DNA of 21,223 nucleotides. It comes from Anaerolineae bacterium. Its GTDB lineage: Bacteria; Chloroflexota; Anaerolineae; Aggregatilineales; UBA3940. Location of the stretch: assembly GCA_016926985.1 (NCBI GenBank), contig JAFGNO010000051.1, positions 1-21,223 of the forward strand, read 5' to 3'. The position numbers were made by a program, and so were the translations under genes. Shown in pieces: positions 1-7,788 of this stretch. Each line of letters begins with the position of its first letter. The stretch's first letter is position 1. The notes beneath the pieces are model-generated. The model was not told the DNA's origin, made no database searches, and saw only the letters and a program-made list of their open reading frames with translations.

Positions 1-1402
1 GCAGCAGCAGCCACGAACTTGCCGCACCTGCCAGCCAGGCCGCATAACCACACCCTGCCACAACCGACAGCGACACAACTGCCCGGCGATACCCCAGTAA
101 TCGCTTCTTCCACCCCAGAAAAGCAAAGGGAATAAGCGCAAACAGCAAGGGACCGGTCGCCCCCTGAAAGGTTCCCATCTCGGCGCCAAATACCGGCACC
201 TGAACAGGCAGCACGAGTATCTCTAGCAGGGAAAGCCCGGTGCCCGGCAGCAGGTAGTACCACTGGTCAAGTTCGTCAAAGCCGGCAGTCCCCCAGACAA
301 AGGGGGCAATCGGGTTTCCGTCAACAATCCGGTTTTTTACCAGCCAGGGCGAAAATGAGAGTAAGGCGACAAACGTGAGCAGAGCGGTGATTTTCACTGA
401 TCGCCACCAGGATGGTTTTCGATGCGCCCATAAAGAGAGTAACCCTAACCCGATTGTGTAAGTGGCAGCGGTATACTTGACTCCCAGCATACAGCCAACG
501 AATATCCCCGACAGAATGGTATACCGGTATCCTGCGCCGTTCTCCCCGTCCGCAATGACCAGCGCCACCGCAGCAAAGGTATATGCCATCAGCGCCAGGT
601 CGATATAGGGCCAGGAGAATTCGCCCCGGATAGTATCACTGATCAGCAACACCGCCACGGCCAGCCAGCCTGCCGACCTGTACCCGATGCGCTGCGAGAA
701 TCCCAGCACCAGCAGCAGGGCAGCCAGACCAAATACCGCGTGGAGAAGCGCCACAGCATTTGGCCCCGACAGCAGCATCACCCACAGGTACAGCATGTGG
801 GCCAGCATGGGAAATCCCAAGAAATGGTTTTCGGGGATACTCACCGTACCCCCATTTTCGAGGTAGGTTTCCGGCCCAACCAGGTGATAGGTCAGTGAAT
901 CCCACTTTGTGGGCGGGGCCAGCGCAAGGATCAGGGCCAGAACCAGCATTACAAGGATGGAAAGTTGGACAAAGCGCAGATACCACCCATCTTCCCGCGT
1001 GATGCACGAGCGCATCCCATTTGTGAGCTTCCTCCACCAGCCCGCCAGCGGTCGGAACAGCACCGACGTCAATCCAGCGGTCAGCAGCCAGCCCAGCCAG
1101 GCAGGCGGATACAGGTGCAGTAGGCTCAGGAGCAGGATAACGAGCGAAATCAGTGCAAGGCCGAACAGCAGCGATACTGCCACCCGCTCAAGGTCATACA
1201 GGCCAGCCAGGCGGCCTGTGACGAGGGTCCCAAGCGCTCCTGCCAGCGCAACCAGCAGGAGGACAGCCAGGATACAAAGCAGCGTGCGGCCTAAACCCGC
1301 CAGACTGGCAGCAGCGACCGGTGCGTGTACAACCATGTAACCCACCGCCAGCACGCCAAACCACAGAAACGCCGCCAGCGCAGCCACCCGCTGCCACTTC
1401 AT
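1..1402 (-). CDS. GT39/GT-C-like multi-pass membrane protein, C-terminus cut by window edge
   Basis: This is an open frame of 467 codons from an ATG at 1402 to the left edge with no stop, so the C-terminus lies outside the window. I translated it by hand. It begins MKWQRVAALAAFLW and has many hydrophobic segments. After about residue 160 comes a polar loop with WDSLTYHL (W167, D168, H173), then a P-E-x-Y-L segment and more membrane helices. An acidic residue in such a loop fits GT-C enzymes of the GT39/PMT_2 type, which use polyprenyl-phosphate sugars outside the membrane; that assignment is inference. The start follows the previous stop by 32 nt, with GGGAGA 6 nt upstream. A stronger AGGAGG further upstream precedes an ATG that opens only a 6-codon frame ending at TGA across this start (ATGA). 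Last visible gene of the minus-strand operon. Acceptor and donor unknown. Confidence 0.75.
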   Translation of the reverse strand, partial: MKWQRVAALAAFLWFGVLAVGYMVVHAPVAAASLAGLGRTLLCILAVLLLVALAGALGTLVTGRLAGLYDLERVAVSLLFGLALISLVILLLSLLHLYPPAWLGWLLTAGLTSVLFRPLAGWWRKLTNGMRSCITREDGWYLRFVQLSILVMLVLALILALAPPTKWDSLTYHLVGPETYLENGGTVSIPENHFLGFPMLAHMLYLWVMLLSGPNAVALLHAVFGLAALLLVLGFSQRIGYRSAGWLAVAVLLISDTIRGEFSWPYIDLALMAYTFAAVALVIADGENGAGYRYTILSGIFVGCMLGVKYTAATYTIGLGLLSLWAHRKPSWWRSVKITALLTFVALLSFSPWLVKNRIVDGNPIAPFVWGTAGFDELDQWYYLLPGTGLSLLEILVLPVQVPVFGAEMGTFQGATGPLLFALIPFAFLGWKKRLLGYRRAVVSLSVVAGCGYAAWLAGAASSWLLL

Positions 1403-1434
1403 CCCACGTCTCCCGGCATCAGTGCCGCCTCCTG

Positions 1435-2934
1435 TCAGCCGCCGTCCCGTACATAGATACCCGCCTGTTCATCTGTGTAGACTTCATCCCAACCGTCAGA
1501 AACCGCCAGCACGCGGGCCAGCGGACTGGTGACCTCTACCAGGACTGTATGTATACCGGCTGCCTCCAATCCAGTCTCCCAGCCAGGATGGGCAAAGTAG
1601 ATCGCAAGGTATTCTGTCAGGATTTCGTCATCGTAGAGGTCGGTGCGCCCATCAACATACACTTTGTAGCCACGAGCCTGCCAGATCAGATAACCGCCCC
1701 AGTTATAGCTGTTGAACAAGGGCTCAGGCAGTTGATTTTCATTCAGGTATTCCACAGCATCAACTGGCAGATATTGATGGCGGAGAGTGTCGAGCGTTTC
1801 AGGGTTCAGGGCTGCCGCCCCTTTGATGACAACCAGGGCCAACACAACCAGCACCAACACCCAGTTGAGCGCCAGCATTGCGCGACCGGGTTTCTGCTGA
1901 AGATTGAGCCGCACCCCCAGTTCTGACAGCCAGTCAGTGAGATGCTCCATTAATACCGGGGCTGCGACGATGGCAAAGGTCGCGATATTTCTGCCCGCCA
2001 GCAGCGCAGCATAGGCTGTTCCGGTAACCAGCACCGCGTCAACCCAGTCCAGTTTTTTCGGGGAAAACGCCGCTGCTGCCAGCGTTCCCAGCATCAGCCA
2101 GATAAATGGCCAGGTTGCCAGCCGGTGGAAATCAGGCGAGGACCACTCATTAATAAAATCCTGAAGAACGCCAATGCCCACCGTTTTGAATGGCAGCAGA
2201 ATCATCTGCGGGCCATAGGGATTTACCGACAGCGCGATTACCGACACCAGCCCGATAATCGCCAGCCGCAGGACGGGTTTCAGTCCATGCACCAATGCAT
2301 GGCGATCAAACTGCCCGGTACCCAGCATGGGCACTACGTCGGCAAAAAAACAGCGCGCAAATAAGCCAATCGCTGTCAGCGCAAGCAGGATGAACCCGAT
2401 AGCAAACCCGCCATGCAGGTTAACCCACAGCACCATGATAACCGGAATCCACCACAGGCGATCAACACCCCGTTTGAAATAAAGCCACAGCAGGTAAAGC
2501 ATGACGGCGCTGAACAAAAAGGAAAACATCTGCGGACGCGGCGACCAGAAAATGGCGGCAGCGGAAGCGGCGATCACCAGCGGAAAACCACGGAATACCG
2601 CATTTCCCGAACCCATCCGGTAGACAAAAGCCATTCCTGCGGCAGCCAGCAATGCTGTGAACAGCCCCAGCCCAACATCACCCAGCAGGCGATATAATCC
2701 ATACAGAATGACCTGGGACAGCCAGTAGACATTGATCCAGTCCTCGCCTGACCGCGTATAGGAAAAAACATCGGTTCTCAGAATAGCCCCGTTTTCGACT
2801 TCCCACTGCCCGGCACGCAGATGCCAGAACATGTCGGTGTCAACAGGCGCACGCAAGGCCATGGCGAACACGCCAGCGAAGATAATCACCAGCACCAGCG
2901 TATTGAGATCAAGGACAATTCGCTTTTTACCCAT
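1435..2934 (-). CDS. GT-C-like membrane protein with DxD-WHL first-loop motif
   Basis: A 499-aa multi-pass membrane protein. After an N-terminal helix, the first outside loop carries DTDMFWHL (D32, D34, W37, H38), then an FSYT segment and W-x-x-V-x-W-L-S-Q. This is the pattern of the large uncharacterised bacterial family with D-x-D-x-x-W-H-L-x-x-G near the start, related to GT39/oligosaccharyltransferase-like GT-C proteins. The C-terminal roughly 100 residues form a soluble domain with NWGGYLIWQ and a V-D-G-R-T-D-L-Y segment, typical of the same family. ATG at 2934 overlaps the TGA of the upstream gene by one base (TGATG), so translation is probably coupled. A GTG one codon earlier (2937) gives a 4-nt overlap and is the alternative start. 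No strong Shine-Dalgarno is visible. Likely a glycosyltransferase of the surface-glycan operon; substrate unknown. Confidence 0.8.
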   Translation of the reverse strand: MGKKRIVLDLNTLVLVIIFAGVFAMALRAPVDTDMFWHLRAGQWEVENGAILRTDVFSYTRSGEDWINVYWLSQVILYGLYRLLGDVGLGLFTALLAAAGMAFVYRMGSGNAVFRGFPLVIAASAAAIFWSPRPQMFSFLFSAVMLYLLWLYFKRGVDRLWWIPVIMVLWVNLHGGFAIGFILLALTAIGLFARCFFADVVPMLGTGQFDRHALVHGLKPVLRLAIIGLVSVIALSVNPYGPQMILLPFKTVGIGVLQDFINEWSSPDFHRLATWPFIWLMLGTLAAAAFSPKKLDWVDAVLVTGTAYAALLAGRNIATFAIVAAPVLMEHLTDWLSELGVRLNLQQKPGRAMLALNWVLVLVVLALVVIKGAAALNPETLDTLRHQYLPVDAVEYLNENQLPEPLFNSYNWGGYLIWQARGYKVYVDGRTDLYDDEILTEYLAIYFAHPGWETGLEAAGIHTVLVEVTSPLARVLAVSDGWDEVYTDEQAGIYVRDGG

Positions 2935-4610
2935 CACTCATATATCTCGTTGCCGGTAACTATCCCAAACGGGCCTAACTCTTCTGGAGACACCGGGTAG
3001 GGGAAATCATAGAAAACCGTATAGGGGCCAATCCTCTCCTCGCGATGGAAGAGGCCCAACTCATCCAGCCGGGCGCGTATTGCCGCATCCAGTGCCGGAT
3101 GGTTGCTGGTGACATAGACAACCTGCTCCGCTTCCTCAACCATCTCCATGTACGGCGGATACTTGTTGTCGCGGTAGGTGTAACTGAGGTCTTGCTTATA
3201 GGGCAGCGCCGGCGCAAGGATCACCCGCTCCCCGGTCAGGAAGGCAAACCGGAACGTGACCCAGAAATTGCTGTAGCCACGGTCGTTGCCCAACGAGTCC
3301 AGGAATTCAATCAGTTCCTCATCATGATTGTGGGGGATATGGGCAATTTCGGTAAACTGGGTGGTCAGGCCGGGCGGATTGTTCAGCGCTGCCCGCACGG
3401 TTCCATAGAGATTATAGGTCACTAGGCACCCCAGGATCACCGGGCCGAGCCACTTCCCGCGTTTCTCCGGCAGGCTCGTCTCGCCGCTCCGGATGCGTCC
3501 CAGTAGGTCACCAGCGATCATCACGGCTGGCGGGTACAGGAGCATGATATACCGACCGCTTGGATCAATCGCAAAAGGGCTGGGCGTAAAAATGACCATG
3601 ATCAGCAGCCAGCCACCCAGCAGGCTGATAAAAGCCACCTTGCGATAGCCTGCTGCACCCTGGTTGAACACCACCCGAATCCCATATACCAGCACGCCGA
3701 TATAAAACGCGATAACCAGCACACCCGCCGGGAGCAGGTTCCATTCCATTGACCAGGAAGATCGGAGGCCAAACAACGCAGGGATGTTGAGCAGCAGGGC
3801 AGACATAAGACGTGCTGGCAGACCGCTTGTAACCGGGTCACCGGCGGTTGCAGCCGTCAGCCGCACGCCGATGAGATCGCCAAACATATAACGGGCGCGG
3901 GTCGCCAGCGCATACAGCCAGGGCGCTGCGCCAACCAGAAACGCTACAGACAACGCGGCAACCTTTAACCAGGGAAGGTTTTTCCGATAGCGCCATAGCC
4001 CCTGGAGGGTCAGCGGACCAAATGAAGCGGCAGTGATCGGCAGTTCCCACCATCCAACCCCAGCCAGCAGCCCAACCAGCACCCACCAACCCAGACCTGT
4101 TTTTCCGCCGGTGAGGATGTCCCAGCCCAGATAATAGACCAGGTTGTCAATCACCAGGATGGCAATCCACGCGCCCAGTGAAACCGAGGTGTAGAGCGTG
4201 ATCATGACCGGGGGGATCGCCACCAGCAGCGCCGCGGCTGTTGCGGCAAATCGGTTTTGAGAAATCCGGTATGAAAGCCAGTATGTTGTCCCGACAACAC
4301 CCAGCGAATAGAGCAGAATCACGCCAATCCGCGCCGTGAAAACCGTCTGGCCAAGTATCAGAAAGCTGGCAGCCATGAGCAGGTTTTCAACCGTACCCAT
4401 ATACGACTGCCCATAGTGGAAAATGGGGAATTCTCCGCGCAGGATGTGGCGTGACATAACCGTCATGACCCCCTCATCTGAGTTGAAGGTGATCGCGCCC
4501 GACAGCTCCAGCGCCAGCTTCAAAGCCAGCGCAAGGACAACCGCCAGCAGCAAGCCTGCATGAGAAGAAAGATACCGTTTTACCCCGTGGTCAGATCGGG
4601 CAGGTGTCAT
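2934..4610 (-). CDS. GT39-family (PMT_2-like) membrane glycosyltransferase
   Basis: A 558-aa protein with about a dozen hydrophobic segments. The first outside loop has NSDEGV (D45, E46), then HILRGE and HYGQSYMG. Acidic residues in the first loop, followed by a Y-G-Q-x-Y-M-G segment, are typical of GT39/PMT_2-like enzymes that move sugars from polyprenyl phosphate to an acceptor at the outer membrane face. The final 130 or so residues are largely soluble. I chose the ATG at 4610 because AGGA lies 7 nt upstream. A TTG nine codons earlier (4637) would extend the protein but has no better ribosome site. It ends in TGA overlapping the next start. About 100 nt separate it from the GT2 synthase upstream, and that gap holds only a weak hairpin over the GT2 stop codon. 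Function follows from family and context; the sugar is not known. Confidence 0.82.
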   Translation of the reverse strand: MTPARSDHGVKRYLSSHAGLLLAVVLALALKLALELSGAITFNSDEGVMTVMSRHILRGEFPIFHYGQSYMGTVENLLMAASFLILGQTVFTARIGVILLYSLGVVGTTYWLSYRISQNRFAATAAALLVAIPPVMITLYTSVSLGAWIAILVIDNLVYYLGWDILTGGKTGLGWWVLVGLLAGVGWWELPITAASFGPLTLQGLWRYRKNLPWLKVAALSVAFLVGAAPWLYALATRARYMFGDLIGVRLTAATAGDPVTSGLPARLMSALLLNIPALFGLRSSWSMEWNLLPAGVLVIAFYIGVLVYGIRVVFNQGAAGYRKVAFISLLGGWLLIMVIFTPSPFAIDPSGRYIMLLYPPAVMIAGDLLGRIRSGETSLPEKRGKWLGPVILGCLVTYNLYGTVRAALNNPPGLTTQFTEIAHIPHNHDEELIEFLDSLGNDRGYSNFWVTFRFAFLTGERVILAPALPYKQDLSYTYRDNKYPPYMEMVEEAEQVVYVTSNHPALDAAIRARLDELGLFHREERIGPYTVFYDFPYPVSPEELGPFGIVTGNEIYE

Positions 4611-4709
4611 CGTGTGGTCCTGATTATGATGCCGCAATGCTACATTACCCCGGATGATTGGACAATGGCAAGCCTGAGATTACTGCTGATTGTAAACCAG
4701 GGGATTGGT

Positions 4710-5435
4710 TTATCGTCTCAGCCAGAGAGAAAGGCGAAGGATCGCCAGTCTCATGACTGTGTAGATCGCTTTGAGGATTTCCTGCTGCGAGATCTTTGAC
4801 TGGCCCTGTTTGCGGTCTTCAAAAGTGATCGGCACCTCACCCACCCGGTAACCCGCACGCTGCACCATGAACAGCATCTCGACCAGGAAGGAGTAGCCGC
4901 TGCTAAAGATCGTATCGAGCGGCAGCGATTCCAGCACACTCCGCCGGTAGCAGCGAAACCCGGCGGTGGTATCCCGCGCCTGCAATCCCAGCATTGTCCG
5001 GGCAAAGGTATTCGCACACCAGCTCAACATACGCCTTGAGAGCGGGAAGTCCGGTGTTGCGCCGCCCGGCACATAGCGGGAACCAATGACCAGGTCATAG
5101 CCAGCGTTCAACATGTCGACCATGGCAGGAATGTAGCGCGGGTGGTGGGAGAAGTCCGCATCCATCGTCACGATCGCGTCTACCTGCTCGTCCAGCGCCC
5201 TGGCGAACCCGGCAAGATAGGCGGTACCCAGCCCCAGTTTTGCGGGACGGTGGATGACCAGCACACGCCCGCGGAAGTTATCGGACAGCGTATCTGCCAG
5301 TTCGCCAGTGCCATCGGTTGAGTTGTCGTCAACAACTATGACGACCGGTTCAACCGGCAGCGCCAGGAGCATGGGGACTAACTCGCCAATCGAGTCATAT
5401 TCATTATAGGTCGGGACGATGAGGATCGTCTTCAC
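4710..5435 (-). CDS. GT2 polyprenyl-phosphate sugar synthase (DPM1-like)
   Basis: A 241-aa cytosolic GT2 enzyme of the dolichol/polyprenol-phosphate mannose synthase type, which moves a hexose from a nucleotide sugar to polyprenyl phosphate. Visible motifs in order: VPTYNE at the N-terminus, DDNSTDGT, a KLGLGTAY segment, MDADFSHHP (the DxD region), GSRYVPGG, DTTAGFRCYR, GYSFLVE, and a C-terminal R-K-x-G-x-S-K-I. No C-terminal membrane domain is present, so it is the short catalytic form. Three in-frame GTG codons (5444, 5441, 5435) could start it. I prefer 5435 because AAGAG sits 8 nt upstream and the product then starts MKTILIVPTYNE like its relatives. It lies between YfhO-like and GT39-like genes, fitting a role as donor synthase for those membrane transferases. 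Mannose is the usual sugar of this family, but glucose or GlcNAc cannot be excluded. Confidence 0.9.
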   Translation of the reverse strand: MKTILIVPTYNEYDSIGELVPMLLALPVEPVVIVVDDNSTDGTGELADTLSDNFRGRVLVIHRPAKLGLGTAYLAGFARALDEQVDAIVTMDADFSHHPRYIPAMVDMLNAGYDLVIGSRYVPGGATPDFPLSRRMLSWCANTFARTMLGLQARDTTAGFRCYRRSVLESLPLDTIFSSGYSFLVEMLFMVQRAGYRVGEVPITFEDRKQGQSKISQQEILKAIYTVMRLAILRLSLWLRR

Positions 5436-5526
5436 AGTCACCACTCTTATTTGTCTGAAAGCCAGACAATCAGCGTCCGGCAGTAAGGCTGCGCGGCAGA
5501 ACTATATCCACCCGGTATTCTCCCCG

Positions 5527-7788
5527 TCAAATTTCGCAAGTTCGCGAGCCGGCGCGGAGATGATCCGGGCGTATGAATACAAGGACCACCACAGATACAA
5601 TACTTGCGGCAAGCGTGATCACCGCGCCTGCAATCACACTTGCCGGTCGATAAACAAATCGGACTTCGTGGGCACCTGCCGATACACAAACCGCACGAAA
5701 TGCCGTGTTTGCACGTTCAATATCAACTTCCTGACCATCTACGTAAGCCTGCCAGCCCGGATAGTACGTATCCAGCAGCACCAGCCAGCCCGGCTGATCG
5801 AGTTCAGCGGAAATGAGCAGGTAATTCGGCGACTCACTGGTAATTTCTGCTGTTCCCGCATAAGGCTGGCAGGTCACACCATCAGTGACTGGCTCACAGG
5901 CCCCAATAAAAACACGTCCCCACGGCTCAGGAATGCGATAAGCGGTTATCTCACCAAATCTGTCAGTTGGCAACGAGAGAGTGTGATCCCCCGGTGAGAG
6001 CAGCAGGGTCACATTGATTGCCCGCAGCGCTTCGACCAGTTCCTCGTCCGGCAGTTGATCCAGATCGCGAAGCATCTGCGAATGCCAGCCAACCTGCAAT
6101 GGATCGAAGTTGTTTGCACTCAACATACCATCCGGCACACCCAGGTTGGGTAAGGCAGCCTGTCGCATCGCCAGCCAGTGGCCCAGGTCACCCGGCCTGT
6201 AGTCGTCGAGATCGATAAATACGTCAAACTTGGCCTGGCGCTCATCCGCCGGCAGGTAAAACACCCGCGTTCCATAAGGAACCGTATCAGCCAGGTCACT
6301 GCGGGTAGAATAGAAAACCGGTTCGATCCCGGGATTCAGGCCCCGGTGCGCCACGATAAGTTCAACAGACAGGATACCCAGCAGCAGCAGCAAGGGCCAG
6401 AGCGTTCCCCCACCTTTCCAGCCCTTCCCTGACCTTCCCAGCACCAGGACTGCTCCGATAACCAGCAAGGTTACTCCCAACTGGATGAAAGATGGCACAA
6501 AGGTCGGGATCAGCGCGCTGCCAAGCAACCGCCGGCCCGCGACTGCGCCAATGATGAGCGCAATACCCGGCACTGCCAGCAGCATGCCCCAAGGCGATCT
6601 GTTGCGATTCAAAACCAGTTCATGCGCGCCTTCGCCGCCCAGGGCCGACAGGGCAAAAACGACCAGGATCATCCAGCGTGCCGGGCCGTTGAACAGGTCA
6701 AAGGTGGGGATGTTTTCAAACAGCCAGGGGAAGAACGGCGTATGCCAGCCCAGCGCCAGCAGGCTGACGGGCAGGATACTGAACGCGAAAAACGGTGCAT
6801 CAGATGGTCTTTCACCCTGAGCTCGCGATTTCCGCCAGCAATGGATTGCCCTGCCTGCAAACAGGATTGTGATCACGCCGACAAAAACAGCGTCTTCCCA
6901 GTAAGCCCCATATCCCCAATAGCTCCCATCTGCCGGCGACCCGAATAACCGGGGAAGCAGCAGCGTCAGGAAATGCCAGGGCCAGAAGGAATAGCTCAGC
7001 GCTGCCTGATAGTCCAGCCCATCGCCGCGCTGTGAGACCAGCGTGTATTCCAATGTCGGGATGAGCTGAACCACGCTCAGCGCCAGCCCCAGAAATACCG
7101 CCCCACCCAGCCCCAGTATGAGAAACGGTATATGCTGCCGGTTCTGTCTGTAAAGCCTGCCAAGTCGCCACAGGCTGTAGCAACCAGCAAACAACAGTCC
7201 ATAAAAGGCTGTTTGTGCATGACCGCCCAGCAGCATCATGCCAATGACAGCCCCAAGCAACAGAACCTGCCGCAGCAGCAGCCTGCGCCTTTGCCCCGCC
7301 TCCAGCAGCCTATCAACACCCAGAAACAGCCAGGGAAGCCAGGCTATTGTGCTGGTGATGCTGAGGAAGCTGAACCGGGCGACTATATACCCGCTCAAGG
7401 CAAAGCTCAGCGTACCAACTCCCTGCCCCAGAAGATCAACGCCGCGCCCCCTGAGGAACAGCATCATTCCCAGCCCGGCCCATAGAATATGAAGAATCCC
7501 CACCAGCCCCAGGGCATAAGCAGTGGGGATTACCAGGTAAAGCCAGTTGGGCGGATAAAACACAGCAGTCTGGTAGTTAGCCAGCAGCGGCGCGCCATGC
7601 CCGACCAGTGGATTCCAGAGAGGTAATTCACCCCGGCGCAGCATGTCAAAGGCAGTCTCGCGCCAGGGATAGAACTGGAGCCCGGCAGCGCCCCAGAACA
7701 GCACTTTACCGCTTAACAGCGACCCGAAAAGAATAGAGGCTGCAAGCGTGAGGACGATCATCGGTACCCACGGCCTGAGACGGTTCAT
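5527..7788 (-). CDS. YfhO-family membrane protein (first-loop Asp not seen)
   Basis: A 753-aa multi-pass protein of the YfhO family (GT-C-like; Bacillus YfhO is linked to teichoic-acid glycosylation). After the first helix come QFYPWRE (38-44), GELPLWNPL (53-61) and ANYQTAVFYPPNWL, all YfhO signatures. About a dozen hydrophobic segments follow. The C-terminal extracytoplasmic domain has DTYYPGWQAYVDG, then R-A-N-T-A-F-R-A-V and a V-x-F-V-Y-R-P segment before a last helix, also classic for the family. The residues before QFYPW are FWGAAGL, with no Asp or Glu there, unlike the tandem paralogue. The ATG overlaps the upstream TGA by 4 nt (ATGA), with GAAGG a few bases upstream, so the two YfhO genes are translationally coupled. 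The GT2 donor synthase follows after about 90 nt, recalling csbB-yfhO pairs. Confidence 0.87.
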   Translation of the reverse strand: MNRLRPWVPMIVLTLAASILFGSLLSGKVLFWGAAGLQFYPWRETAFDMLRRGELPLWNPLVGHGAPLLANYQTAVFYPPNWLYLVIPTAYALGLVGILHILWAGLGMMLFLRGRGVDLLGQGVGTLSFALSGYIVARFSFLSITSTIAWLPWLFLGVDRLLEAGQRRRLLLRQVLLLGAVIGMMLLGGHAQTAFYGLLFAGCYSLWRLGRLYRQNRQHIPFLILGLGGAVFLGLALSVVQLIPTLEYTLVSQRGDGLDYQAALSYSFWPWHFLTLLLPRLFGSPADGSYWGYGAYWEDAVFVGVITILFAGRAIHCWRKSRAQGERPSDAPFFAFSILPVSLLALGWHTPFFPWLFENIPTFDLFNGPARWMILVVFALSALGGEGAHELVLNRNRSPWGMLLAVPGIALIIGAVAGRRLLGSALIPTFVPSFIQLGVTLLVIGAVLVLGRSGKGWKGGGTLWPLLLLLGILSVELIVAHRGLNPGIEPVFYSTRSDLADTVPYGTRVFYLPADERQAKFDVFIDLDDYRPGDLGHWLAMRQAALPNLGVPDGMLSANNFDPLQVGWHSQMLRDLDQLPDEELVEALRAINVTLLLSPGDHTLSLPTDRFGEITAYRIPEPWGRVFIGACEPVTDGVTCQPYAGTAEITSESPNYLLISAELDQPGWLVLLDTYYPGWQAYVDGQEVDIERANTAFRAVCVSAGAHEVRFVYRPASVIAGAVITLAASIVSVVVLVFIRPDHLRAGSRTCEI

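Noticed and set aside
4693..4712. 7-bp hairpin over the stop codon of the GT2 gene
   Set aside because: AT-rich stem with no T-run after it; unlikely to terminate.
5453..5467. 5-bp hairpin (GTCTG/CAGAC) just before the GT2 start
   Set aside because: Too short to claim as a regulatory element.
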